Shown here one piece after another: positions 1 through 8,421 of a stretch of DNA of 64,000 nt; the first letter of the stretch is position 1, and every line of letters starts with the position of its first letter. The notes beneath the pieces were generated by a model. The model was not told where the DNA came from. It made no database searches and saw only the letters and a list, made by a program, of their open reading frames with translations. This stretch comes from Candidatus Pantoea formicae (GTDB taxonomy: Bacteria > Pseudomonadota > Gammaproteobacteria > Enterobacterales > Enterobacteriaceae), in NCBI RefSeq assembly GCF_011752625.1, contig NZ_VWXD01000001.1, positions 806,001 to 870,000 of the forward strand. The letters are read 5' to 3'. The translations under genes and the position numbers were made by a program.

Positions 1-1247
1 ATAAAAGTGGCGATGTTATTAAGGATATCAATGCGATAAAGCATCATGTGGCATGGATTGAGTTTTCGCCCGCAGGGGAAATTCTCAGCGCCAATCAGCA
101 ATTCCTCGACGTTACCGGTTACACGCTGCATGAAATTCAAGGGCAGCATCACCGCATTTTTTGTAGCCCAGCCTATGCGCAATCCTCTGAATATTACGCT
201 TTCTGGCAAAGCCTGGCGTCAGGTGAGTCGGCAACCGGCATTTTTGAACGCTATAACAAACAGCGTCAGCGTTTCTATTTGAGCGCCACCTATTTCCCGG
301 TGAGTGATGACAAAGGCAAAGTGTACAAGGTGATTAAAGTCGCCACTGACATTACCGAACGTCATCAGGAACTGGAGCAAAAAGAGGCGGTGATTACCGC
401 GTTGGATCGATCCATGGCGGTGATCGAATTTACGCCCGATGGCCATATCCTCACGGCCAATGCCAATTTCCTCACCCATATGGGTTATGAGCTGAAAACG
501 ATTGTGGGTCAGCACCATCGCCTCTTCTGTTTCGACAACTTTTATCGTGAAAACCCGGATTTCTGGCGCAAGATTGGCAAAGGTCAGCACTTTGTCGGAC
601 GCTTCGAGCGCAAAACCGCGGATGGCGAGCGCATCTGGTTAGAAGCCAGCTATAACCCGGTGTTAGATGCGGATGGCAAAGTCTATAAGGTGATTAAAAT
701 TGCCTCGGACATTACCGCGCGCGTTGAAGCCGCCAAGCGTGTGGCAGATATCGCCCTCACTACTTCAGGACAGACATCGCAAATTACCGATAACGCCAAC
801 GAAGTGCTGGAAGAGACTATTCGTAATTCTGGCTTGGTTGGCGTGCAGGTGAATGCGGCTTCAGAAATTGGTGTGCAGCTTAATGAATCAGCGAAAAGCA
901 TCAATGAAGTGGTCGAGACGATCAACCTGATCGCATCACAAACCAATATTCTGGCGCTCAATGCCGCCATTGAGGCAGCACGTGCTGGTGAGGCTGGGCG
1001 TGGCTTCAGCGTGGTTGCGGATGAAGTCCGAAGACTGGCGGCATCTACCTCCAGCGCCACCAAGAAAATTACGCAAGTGGTGGAGCATAACGCTCGATTG
1101 ATTCAGCAAATGGACCAACAACTGGAAGAAGTGAAACAGTTTGTGGTCACTGAACAGGATAAAATCGGCGTGCTATCACGCAGCCTGCGCGAGATAAACA
1201 GTGGCGTACACGAGTTTGTGAACGTGATTCATCGTCTGGATGTGTGA
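1..1247 (+). CDS. PAS-PAS methyl-accepting chemotaxis protein, 5' end cut by window edge
   Basis: The reading frame is open from base 3, so the true start lies left of the window; 414 codons are visible. Two PAS domains follow each other (about residues 15-110 and 130-235), each with the IEFxPxGxIL, GQHHRxFC and KVIKxAxDIT signatures of the PAS modules found in soluble chemoreceptors. A short MCP signalling domain follows, with the conserved hairpin tip ([18 protein letters not shown]) near residues 310-330. No membrane helix is visible in this part, so a cytoplasmic redox or ligand sensor that talks to CheA/CheW is likely, though an anchor could lie in the missing part. The GTG at base 48 lies inside the first PAS domain and is not the real start. 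Confidence 0.9.
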   Translation, partial: KSGDVIKDINAIKHHVAWIEFSPAGEILSANQQFLDVTGYTLHEIQGQHHRIFCSPAYAQSSEYYAFWQSLASGESATGIFERYNKQRQRFYLSATYFPVSDDKGKVYKVIKVATDITERHQELEQKEAVITALDRSMAVIEFTPDGHILTANANFLTHMGYELKTIVGQHHRLFCFDNFYRENPDFWRKIGKGQHFVGRFERKTADGERIWLEASYNPVLDADGKVYKVIKIASDITARVEAAKRVADIALTTSGQTSQITDNANEVLEETIRNSGLVGVQVNAASEIGVQLNESAKSINEVVETINLIASQTNILALNAAIEAARAGEAGRGFSVVADEVRRLAASTSSATKKITQVVEHNARLIQQMDQQLEEVKQFVVTEQDKIGVLSRSLREINSGVHEFVNVIHRLDV

Positions 1248-1363
1248 GATTACGATTTTTTGCGCGACAGTATAGATTTTGTGGTCAATGATTAAGCGCT
1301 AATGAAAATGAATCGGCGACAATGCCTTAGGTCGCCCTCTCTAGAATGCGCTTAAGAGGGAAT

Positions 1364-1786
1364 ATGAACTCCATACTGTCGGATAAAAAACCATTAGTCG
1401 CCACCGGTGAATTTTCAATCACCCTTTCTCCACCAGAAGCGGTTCTTCGTGAAGGAGCACCGACTTCTGGCCGTCATACATTAAGCAAGACCTATCAAGG
1501 TGGATTACAAGGCCGTGCCAGCGGTGAAATGCTGTCAGCGGGTCAGCCGCAGAATGGCCAAGCTTCGTACGTCGCGATTGAATCGTTCACGGGTACATTG
1601 GGTGGTCAAAGGGGCGGTTTCTCCCTGGCACACTTTGGCGAGATGGATAATGGCAGTGAAACACTGAAGGTCAACATTGTGCCGGGTTCAGGTAACGGTG
1701 AGCTGACGGGTATTCGCGGCCATTTGCAAATACGCCGTGATACCGGCAAACATTTCTACACATTAACCTACTGGATTATTTACTAG
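1364..1786 (+). CDS. DUF3224 family protein
   Basis: This 140-residue soluble protein matches the DUF3224 family by its pattern: an opening strand (ATGEFSI), a central SYVAIESFTGTLGG segment, and a SGNGELTGIRG turn before the final strands. The family is a small beta-barrel of unknown function. The ATG at 1364 was preferred to the in-frame ATG at 1346 because AAGAGGG (1354-1360) sits just before it. The gene stands alone between a chemoreceptor and an FMN reductase on the same strand. Family call from residue pattern only. Confidence 0.8.
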   Translation: MNSILSDKKPLVATGEFSITLSPPEAVLREGAPTSGRHTLSKTYQGGLQGRASGEMLSAGQPQNGQASYVAIESFTGTLGGQRGGFSLAHFGEMDNGSETLKVNIVPGSGNGELTGIRGHLQIRRDTGKHFYTLTYWIIY

Positions 1787-1864
1787 GCGCGCTCTAGAGT
1801 GATCCATCACGCCGGGTAACTCAGCGTTAGCCCGTGATCCCCACCTTTTAATAGGGCGGGACAA

Positions 1865-2461
1865 ATGGATAAACCAGACAAGGATCATGTCAAAATGACG
1901 AATACATTCAAAATATTGGGCGTATCGGGCAGCCTGCGCCAAGCCTCTCTTAATTCGACATTTTTACGCGCAATGCAGCATCTCTGCCCCGAGGGATGTT
2001 CATTTGATATTTATCCCCGTCTACAGGACATTCCACTGTTCAACCCTGATGCGGATGAAACCGAAGCACCCGCGCCGTCAGTGGCGATGTGGCGTGCGGC
2101 GCTACTTCGTGCCGATATGGTCCTATTGGCCAGCCCTGAGTATGCGCATGGTGTCACAGGTGTGATGAAGAATGCATTGGACTGGATAGTCAGCAGTGGT
2201 GAACTTACCGATAAACCCTTGGCCTTTCCTAACCTCTCTGTCCGTACCGATCTCGCCTGGCAGCAACTGGCTGAGACGTTAAAAGTGATGGGGGGTCAAT
2301 TAATCCAAGAATGCAGCCCGCACGCTTCGCTCTCGAAACCGCTTGTTCTACCTGACATATCAGAACAAACGTTGCTAGAAAACAGAGCGGTAGCTGAGAG
2401 ACTTCAACAGTTGTGGGCGAACATCATCGCACATCTGCAAGCCACGACTGTTAAGCCGTGA
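1865..2461 (+). CDS. NAD(P)H-dependent FMN reductase
   Basis: A flavodoxin-fold protein of 198 residues, the usual size for the NADPH-dependent FMN reductase family. The phosphate-binding loop GVSGSLRQASLNS lies near residues 18-30 and the second flavin loop SPEYAHGVTGVMKNALDW near 90-107. It probably reduces FMN or quinone-like substrates with NAD(P)H in the cytoplasm. A GGGCGGGA ribosome site precedes the chosen ATG; a second ATG 30 bases downstream (1895) is nearly as plausible and matches the family's usual amino-terminus better. It is convergent with the oxidase at 2479-3807. Confidence 0.85.
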   Translation: MDKPDKDHVKMTNTFKILGVSGSLRQASLNSTFLRAMQHLCPEGCSFDIYPRLQDIPLFNPDADETEAPAPSVAMWRAALLRADMVLLASPEYAHGVTGVMKNALDWIVSSGELTDKPLAFPNLSVRTDLAWQQLAETLKVMGGQLIQECSPHASLSKPLVLPDISEQTLLENRAVAERLQQLWANIIAHLQATTVKP

Positions 2462-2478
2462 CTGCATTTTTGCGCGCA

Positions 2479-3807
2479 TTACATCATCTGCGGTTCGCGG
2501 ATGGCATTACCCTTCGCAAAGCGCGTCAGACTGTATGGCGAGGCATCTGTATACAGCGGTTGGTTGTTGACCATCTGCGCACACAGTAAACCTGCGCCGG
2601 GGCCGATACCAAAACCGTGCCCACTGAAGCCAGATGCGATGAACAGGCCCGGAACACTCGCCATTTCATCGATAACCGGCACGAGATCGGGCGTGGTATC
2701 TATCCATCCCCCCCACGCATGATCGACTTTAATTCCGTTGAGTTGAGGATAGAGTTTAACCAGCATCTGCATCGCTTCCTGCACAATCGCGTTATCTGCT
2801 GCAGGATCCAGCACTCGAATCTTCTCAAACGGCGAGACACTTTGGTTGGTCCAGGAGCCAGCGGCTTCCGGGCCGTTAAAGAATGAACCGTTTAGGCGAA
2901 TTTTGAGTTTTTTGGCAATTTTGCTACGAAACATCGGGTAGAACTTCGTGGCGTAGCGGATGTTTTGCGGTGCCAAATCAATCTGTCCGCGTCCCGACAA
3001 CGCGACGGTATAGCTGCCATCCTGACGTCGACGTATGCACAAACCGCCAGCACTGAGGCTGCCCTTGATCACTTCTGGCGCAGTCGTGGTTTTAAACGCC
3101 GAACCTAAAATATTTGCGGCTGGCAATTCGATGCCGTATTGCTTGCAGAATCGCGAACTCCAGGCACCGCCACAGCAAATGACCCGATTGGCTTTTACCA
3201 ATCCACGCTCTGTCCACACGCCAGTAACACGACCACCGCTAATATCAAGCCCGCGCACCGCACAGTTTTGATGCACAGAGGCACCCAGATTCTTGGCTCC
3301 GATGGCTATCGCCGGAGCCGCCATTGAGGGTTCAGCGCGCGCATCACTCGGTGACCACACGCCGCCCACCCAAGGCGTGTCATCACCAATCCGATCGCGC
3401 GTCTCTTTCGCCGTCATAAGATGGCTGACGAATCCAATCTGTTTCGCCTGTTTTCCCCATGCTTCCCAGCGCGCGACATCACTCTCGCTCAATGTGCCAT
3501 AGGTGATACCCTGGCGGCTGAAGCCGAGGTCAAGGCCGATTTCTTCGCTCAACGCATCCCAGCGCTGTAGACTGCGGATCGCCATGGGCAACTCGTACAG
3601 ATCGCGATTTTGTTGACGAACCCAGCCCCAGTTGCGTCCTGACTGTTCACCGCCGATCACGCCTTTCTCAAACAGCGCAACCGAAACACCTTGTTTTGCC
3701 AGTTCATAACTCACTGAGGTACCGATAATCCCACCGCCGATAACGATGACATCGACAGCCGAAGGGAAAGTTTCGCTGTCTATAACCTTATTGATTTGAA
3801 TGCGCAT
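2479..3807 (-). CDS. FAD-dependent amine/amino-acid oxidoreductase (DAO family)
   Basis: A 442-residue DAO/DadA-type flavoprotein. The FAD-binding Rossmann loop (VIVIGGGIIGTS) is near residue 22, followed by an acidic strand end (LFEKG) and a SGRNWG segment typical of the family. The carboxyl end carries GLFIASGFSGHGFGIGPG, the second FAD contact. Such enzymes oxidise secondary or primary amines or D-amino acids with release of imine. I moved the start to ATG 3807, where AGGA lies 9 bases upstream; a longer frame would need TTG at 3825. It is divergent from the cupin gene and resembles, at family level, the oxidase at 4813-6249. Substrate not inferable. Confidence 0.85.
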   Translation of the reverse strand: MRIQINKVIDSETFPSAVDVIVIGGGIIGTSVSYELAKQGVSVALFEKGVIGGEQSGRNWGWVRQQNRDLYELPMAIRSLQRWDALSEEIGLDLGFSRQGITYGTLSESDVARWEAWGKQAKQIGFVSHLMTAKETRDRIGDDTPWVGGVWSPSDARAEPSMAAPAIAIGAKNLGASVHQNCAVRGLDISGGRVTGVWTERGLVKANRVICCGGAWSSRFCKQYGIELPAANILGSAFKTTTAPEVIKGSLSAGGLCIRRRQDGSYTVALSGRGQIDLAPQNIRYATKFYPMFRSKIAKKLKIRLNGSFFNGPEAAGSWTNQSVSPFEKIRVLDPAADNAIVQEAMQMLVKLYPQLNGIKVDHAWGGWIDTTPDLVPVIDEMASVPGLFIASGFSGHGFGIGPGAGLLCAQMVNNQPLYTDASPYSLTRFAKGNAIREPQMM

Positions 3808-4126
3808 CTTGTTAAATCCTGCCAATTAAACATGTTTTCCAGGGAGAAGGTTGTAGGTATCCAGGGCTGGAGCATCGCTGTTTTGCCGCCGTTGTTTTCG
3901 CGATCCATTACCACTATGACTTTACCGAATATTTAAGTCACTGCCAGCCCGTGCATTTCTTCATTACAAAAGATTCTGCCAAAGGCGAAGTCAGAACCAC
4001 GCGAATATTTTTTTTGCCCGCTGATATACCTCTCCGTGCTTTTACACATTCCCATAATCTTTGGGTAAATCATTAACATCATGCGACTCATCAGCGCGTG
4101 AACGACTTTACTCACAGGAAAATGAC
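3808..4126. other. Divergent intergenic region
   Basis: These 319 bases separate the minus-strand oxidase from the plus-strand cupin gene and must hold both promoters. I see no convincing open frame, strong hairpin or recognisable operator; the only short frames overlap the region antisense and lack ribosome sites. Confidence 0.5.
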
Positions 4127-4486
4127 ATGACAAAAGTGCAGAAGATTGAACAAGCCGCCGCGATTAAAGAGATGGAATCTTGGGGCACCGTAGAAGGCTT
4201 ACCCGGCAGTGGCGCTATCGCACTCTCCGGCATCCAGAAAGTGATTCCAGGTAAAGAGGACATCGACACCGGGATTTTTGAATGTGCTGCGGGTTCATAT
4301 CGTCGTTCGGTAAAACAGGCTGAAATCATGCACTTCCTCAACGGAACTGGCTCTTTTACCCCCGATGGAGAAACCACCCTCACCTTCAAGCCGGGTGATT
4401 CATTCTTCTTTGAAGCCAACACTGAGGGGACTTGGGTGATCGAGTCCACCATGCGCAAGCTGTATGTGATTTTTGATGCCAGTTGA
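4127..4486 (+). CDS. Cupin_3 (DUF861) domain protein
   Basis: A single-domain cupin of 119 residues. The pattern GIFECAAGSYRR, then FLNGTGSFTPDGE, then FKPGDSFFFEANTEGTW and RKLYVIF follows the Cupin_3 family (ureidoglycine aminohydrolase-like and EutQ-like proteins). The metal-binding histidines are poorly represented, so a catalytic role is uncertain. The start is the ATG after ACAGGAAAATGAC; a frame beginning at 4061 has no ribosome site. Its position between two amine-oxidase flavoproteins is common for such cupins and suggests a shared pathway. A perfect 9-bp hairpin follows the stop. Confidence 0.8.
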   Translation: MTKVQKIEQAAAIKEMESWGTVEGLPGSGAIALSGIQKVIPGKEDIDTGIFECAAGSYRRSVKQAEIMHFLNGTGSFTPDGETTLTFKPGDSFFFEANTEGTWVIESTMRKLYVIFDAS

Positions 4487-4504
4487 GTCAGGTCTGGTTA
4501 CTGA

Positions 4505-4526
4505 AGATGCGCAGTCATGCGCATCT
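4505..4526 (+). terminator. Perfect hairpin after the cupin gene
   Basis: AGATGCGCA and TGCGCATCT form a perfect 9-bp stem around a 4-base loop, 18 bases after the cupin stop. No run of T follows, so it may be a REP-like palindrome rather than a classical terminator. Confidence 0.45.
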
Positions 4527-4641
4527 CACCAATGTGATTTCTGCCTACCTTAGCCTTTTCTTCTAGCCGTCATTTCCTCCCCCTCGCTCTTAACAACAGG
4601 CTCTTTCTCACCTCACTTGGCCCTATTCATCAACAAACGGG

Positions 4642-4670
4642 TTGACACAGATTTTACAAATCGAAATAAT
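4642..4670 (+). promoter_or_regulatory. Strong sigma-70 promoter for the Tat-exported oxidase
   Basis: TTGACA (4642-4647) and AATAAT (4665-4670) are separated by 17 bases: a perfect -35 and a five-of-six -10. Transcription would begin near 4677, about 135 bases before the ATG at 4813. Confidence 0.7.
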
Positions 4671-4681
4671 CCGAATACATC

Positions 4682-4702
4682 ATGTATACCTCAAGTATAC
4701 AT
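4682..4702 (+). promoter_or_regulatory. ATGTATAC-N5-GTATACAT operator-like palindrome
   Basis: A perfect inverted repeat, ATGTATAC (4682-4689) and GTATACAT (4695-4702), lies 5 bases apart just downstream of the predicted start of transcription. Each half contains the self-complementary GTATAC. The position suits repression by a dimeric regulator; no regulator gene lies beside it. Confidence 0.6.
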
Positions 4703-4812
4703 AAAAACAAAAATGACAACGTTTATGGCAATGCGTTACGTCGCTGCAACAGCAGGTTTCAGGCGTAGCGGGCAATTCACTCTTTTCATCTACATCATGG
4801 AGTCTTGTTTAA

Positions 4813-6249
4813 ATGGGTATTTCCAGAAGGAAATTGTTGGTTGGCACAGGAATCGGTGCCGGTGTGATTGCCGCTGGCGGTGGCGCAACGTTGCTGACAG
4901 ACAGTGTGCCAAACGATCCTGAATCGCTGCTGCGTATTGATGCGCTGCCTTCAGACGATCCTACGCCTGGCTGGTTCCATACCAGCCAAAAGCGCATTCC
5001 AAAACCGGCGCTGGTCGGTGATGCCAAAGCACCATGGGTGGTGATTGGTGGAGGGTTTGCCGGTCTGGCCGCTGCACGTCGTCTGGCGCTGAACTTCCCT
5101 GACGATCAGGTGATTTTGGTAGAAGCGCAGCAGGTTGGTTTTGGTACTTCCGGGCGTAATGCCGGTTTCTTGATTGATGTGCCGCATGACATCAGCGCGC
5201 CAGACTATATTGGTGATAAAGCGGTCGCGCGTAACATCTTAAACCTGAATCAGACAGGTCAGCGTATCCTGAAAGATCTGGTGGAAGAGCATAATATTAC
5301 CGACGCACACATGCGCCATTCCGGTAAATATCAGGCAGCGGTGGAAGACAGCGGCATTGCGGTATTGAATGCCTATCGTGGCGGCCTTGAGGCGCTGGGT
5401 GAAAAGTGCAAACTCATCGAAGGTAGCGAGCTGAAAGATATCTTCGGCACCAGCTTCTACCGTAAAGCGCTCTACACGCCGGGCACCATTCTGGTTCAGC
5501 CATCTGGCTTGGTGAAAGGTTTGGCCGATACCTTGCCAGCCAACGTCACTCTGTATGAAGAGACGCCGATTACGGCCATTGAGTATGAACCTCAGATCGT
5601 GCTGCATCATGCTACCGGCCGCATTACCGCCGATAAGCTGATCCTCGCGAACAATGCGTTTGGCACCCACTTTGGCTTCGGTCCGCGTACGATTTTCCCT
5701 ATCTTTACCTACGGTAGCCTGACCCGTCCTCTGACCAAATCTGAGCAGGACAGCATCGGCGGTGAAGATTTCTGGGGCATCATCCCGGCAGATCCGTTCG
5801 GTACGACGTCACGTCGCACCCACGACAACCGTATCCTGATCCGTAACAGCTTTAGCTTTAACGAAGATGGACGCCACAAGCCCGGCTTTACCGAAAAATA
5901 TCGCCAGACGCATCGCCAATCGTTTGAGCGTCGTTACCCAACCTTGAAAGATGTGCCTTTTGAACACACCTGGGGTGGCGGTCTGGGCATGACGCGCAAC
6001 GGCTCTAGTTTGTGGGGCGAATTGCGCAAGAATGTCTATGGCGCGCTGGGCTGTAACGGTTTGGGTACCGTGCGTTGTACCGCAATGGGCACCATGCTAG
6101 CCGATTGGTTGGCGGGCAAAAGCAACGAAACCATCGATTATCTGCATTCGCTGCCGAAACCAGAATGGAATCCACCGGATCCGTTCCTGACGATGGGTGT
6201 GAACTTCACACTCCGCCGCGGCATGCATAATGCGGGATTAGAGGCATAA
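4813..6249 (+). CDS. Tat-signal FAD-dependent oxidoreductase (DAO family)
   Basis: A 478-residue flavoprotein beginning with a twin-arginine signal (SRRKLLVG, then a Gly/Ala-rich hydrophobic stretch to about residue 32). The FAD loop VVIGGGFAGLAAARRL is near residue 76, and SGRNAGFLIDVPHD near 112 matches the gamma-glutamylputrescine oxidase-like branch of the DAO family. The conserved tail GCNGLGTVRCTAMG contacts FAD. The Tat signal implies periplasmic or membrane-surface location, unusual for this family, whose members are mostly cytoplasmic. It has its own strong promoter and operator upstream and a clear terminator downstream. Substrate unknown. Confidence 0.85.
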   Translation: MGISRRKLLVGTGIGAGVIAAGGGATLLTDSVPNDPESLLRIDALPSDDPTPGWFHTSQKRIPKPALVGDAKAPWVVIGGGFAGLAAARRLALNFPDDQVILVEAQQVGFGTSGRNAGFLIDVPHDISAPDYIGDKAVARNILNLNQTGQRILKDLVEEHNITDAHMRHSGKYQAAVEDSGIAVLNAYRGGLEALGEKCKLIEGSELKDIFGTSFYRKALYTPGTILVQPSGLVKGLADTLPANVTLYEETPITAIEYEPQIVLHHATGRITADKLILANNAFGTHFGFGPRTIFPIFTYGSLTRPLTKSEQDSIGGEDFWGIIPADPFGTTSRRTHDNRILIRNSFSFNEDGRHKPGFTEKYRQTHRQSFERRYPTLKDVPFEHTWGGGLGMTRNGSSLWGELRKNVYGALGCNGLGTVRCTAMGTMLADWLAGKSNETIDYLHSLPKPEWNPPDPFLTMGVNFTLRRGMHNAGLEA

Positions 6250-6260
6250 TACCGCAACTG

Positions 6261-6290
6261 AACAGGCGGCCTCAGCGCCGCCTGTTTTAA
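6261..6290 (+). terminator. Rho-independent terminator after the Tat oxidase
   Basis: AACAGGCGGC and GCCGCCTGTT form a perfect 10-bp stem around CTCAGC, continuing into TTAA. It lies 11 bases after the stop. Confidence 0.8.
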
Positions 6291-6294
6291 GGTA

Positions 6295-8421
6295 TCAATC
6301 AACCTCAACTGACACATTGCTATCTTCTAAGACGATAATCCTGTCTGCAGTCGCAAGGGTGCTTTCTCGGTGCGAAATAATGACGCGAGTGATGGCGAGT
6401 TGTTTAACCGCCTCATTGACACGTTTCTCACTTTCAACATCCAGTGCGCTGGTCGCTTCATCCATAAATAGAAGCCCCGGTTTTTTATACAGTGCACGGG
6501 CAATAAACAGACGCTGCTTTTGACCACCGGATAGCCCTTCCCCCAATTCACCAATGAGCGTTTCATATCCCATCGGTAGCGCCATGATCACCTGATGTAT
6601 AAAGCTCATCTGCGCACACTCTTGCATCCAGGCTTCATCTATTTCATCAACAAATCCACTGATGTTCTGTTTGATTGACCCTGCAAATAACTTATCGTCT
6701 TGCATGACACAGGCAATCATTGATTGGTAGTTATTAAGCCCGAGTTGTTGGACATCAATACCGTTGACTTCAATTTTTCCGCTCGCCGGAGTAAACAGTC
6801 CGCAGAGTAACTTCATCAGTGTCGTCTTTCCTGATCCTGATGCCCCAACAATCGCCACACACTCGCCATGATCTACGCTGATGTTGAGGTCACGAAATGT
6901 GAGTGGCGCGTGGTTATCGTAGCGGTAACAAAGATCCTGGGTTGCTATTGCAACTGGCTTAAATGCAAGCGGAGCAGCGACCTCGGGCTGACGATTTTCG
7001 CTTGGATGAAGCGCAATGTCTGCGATACGTTCATTATGCAAGCTTGTCATTCTAAGCTGTAACAGGAAGGTGGTCAGTGAATTGACGCGTTCAGAGAACT
7101 GACTGCGAAATGCGCCAAAAGCGACAAACATGCCGAGCGTCATTTGATTACCGATAACCAAATGCCCTCCTATCCACAATATGACTATCTGATCACATGC
7201 CGCGATGAAGGTGTAAATTCCGCCAAATAACATATCTATCTTGCTGACTCGAATCCCGGTATTAATGTTGTCGATTTCAAGATTAAGCCAATGATTGCCG
7301 CGCCGAGTGGTCATTCCTTGCATTTTCACGGTAGCGATACCGTAGAGTGTCTCCATAAAATAGGAACTTGCACGTGCAGATTTAATTAATGACTCCTCAG
7401 ATAACTCACGATAATAGCCATAGGTGGCAATCCTCATCAGCACATAAATTGCGGTAAACCCCACCACAATCCACGTTAACCATCCACCGTAGAGACTCAT
7501 CATTATCAGGACGCTAATGACCATAATGCTGTCCATCATGGCGCCCACGATGCTTGCAGTGAAAGTACTTCGCAGTACATCGAGAGAACCAAAACGGGAC
7601 TGGATATCGCCGAGTCTTCGCCGTTCAAAATAATCCAATGGTAAACGCAGGAGATGCTTAAAGAGTTTTGCCTGCCACTGCACATTGATCAGCGTAGCGA
7701 GAACCAACGATGACCAACCGCGAAGCATACTTACCGCCGCCTGTAGCAAAATGAAGATCATAAGCCCGCAGCAGATCAGCGTCAGTAATCCTGAATCGCT
7801 CGCGGGAATGGCATGGTCCATGACAAGTTGAGTGGCGATCGGTAATAAGAGATTGATGGTTTCAAGCACTAGCGATAGGAAAAATATTTTTCCTAATGCG
7901 CGCTTAATGCCATATACACCGCGTATAAGCTTGCTGGCACTAAATTGATGGCGAAGAACTTCAGCGCTGAAGGTGCTGTCTGGCCATGCTTCTAGCGCAA
8001 CCCCGGTAAAACTTTGCGACAGGGTTTCTAAGGTCATCTTACGTCGGCCCGTCGCGGGGTCATGTAACGTTACCTGCTGACCTTGTACCTTTATCAACAC
8101 GACAAAATGATTGAATTCCCAGTGCAGAACGCATGGCGTCCGCAAAGCACTCAGTTCATCAATATCAAGAGAGAGTGGACGTGTAGCCAGTCCTAATTGC
8201 TCCGCAATTTGCGCCAGTACACTGAGAGAGGAACCCCGCGCCGAAAGGTTAAATTGGTGACGTAAACTCATTAGATCAACATTTTTACCATAGTGGCGGC
8301 AAATCATCGCCAGGCAAGCGAGTCCACATTCTGCAGATTCACTCTGCTGTATTAAAGGGGTATGGCGGCCCAGTTTAATATCCAACTTTTCGATTATGCG
8401 CTTAACGATTATCCTATCCAT
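6295..8421 (-). CDS. Microcin/bacteriocin ABC exporter with C39 leader peptidase (CvaB/MchF-like)
   Basis: A 708-residue inner-membrane peptidase-containing ABC transporter, which cuts double-glycine-type leaders from a peptide and exports it. Domains in order: C39 peptidase (1-130), six-helix ABC membrane domain (about 165-440), ATPase (480-708) with Walker A GASGSGKTT, signature LSGGQKQR and Walker B LLFMDEA. With the ATG at 8421 the catalytic triad falls at Cys32, His105 and Asp121, the positions I recall for colicin V CvaB, which supports this start. It overlaps the adaptor gene by 8 bases, implying coupled translation. Base composition is AT-richer than the flanks. No precursor lies next to it; the only candidate is at 35.9-36.2 kb. 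Confidence 0.93.
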   Translation of the reverse strand: MDRIIVKRIIEKLDIKLGRHTPLIQQSESAECGLACLAMICRHYGKNVDLMSLRHQFNLSARGSSLSVLAQIAEQLGLATRPLSLDIDELSALRTPCVLHWEFNHFVVLIKVQGQQVTLHDPATGRRKMTLETLSQSFTGVALEAWPDSTFSAEVLRHQFSASKLIRGVYGIKRALGKIFFLSLVLETINLLLPIATQLVMDHAIPASDSGLLTLICCGLMIFILLQAAVSMLRGWSSLVLATLINVQWQAKLFKHLLRLPLDYFERRRLGDIQSRFGSLDVLRSTFTASIVGAMMDSIMVISVLIMMSLYGGWLTWIVVGFTAIYVLMRIATYGYYRELSEESLIKSARASSYFMETLYGIATVKMQGMTTRRGNHWLNLEIDNINTGIRVSKIDMLFGGIYTFIAACDQIVILWIGGHLVIGNQMTLGMFVAFGAFRSQFSERVNSLTTFLLQLRMTSLHNERIADIALHPSENRQPEVAAPLAFKPVAIATQDLCYRYDNHAPLTFRDLNISVDHGECVAIVGASGSGKTTLMKLLCGLFTPASGKIEVNGIDVQQLGLNNYQSMIACVMQDDKLFAGSIKQNISGFVDEIDEAWMQECAQMSFIHQVIMALPMGYETLIGELGEGLSGGQKQRLFIARALYKKPGLLFMDEATSALDVESEKRVNEAVKQLAITRVIISHRESTLATADRIIVLEDSNVSVEVD

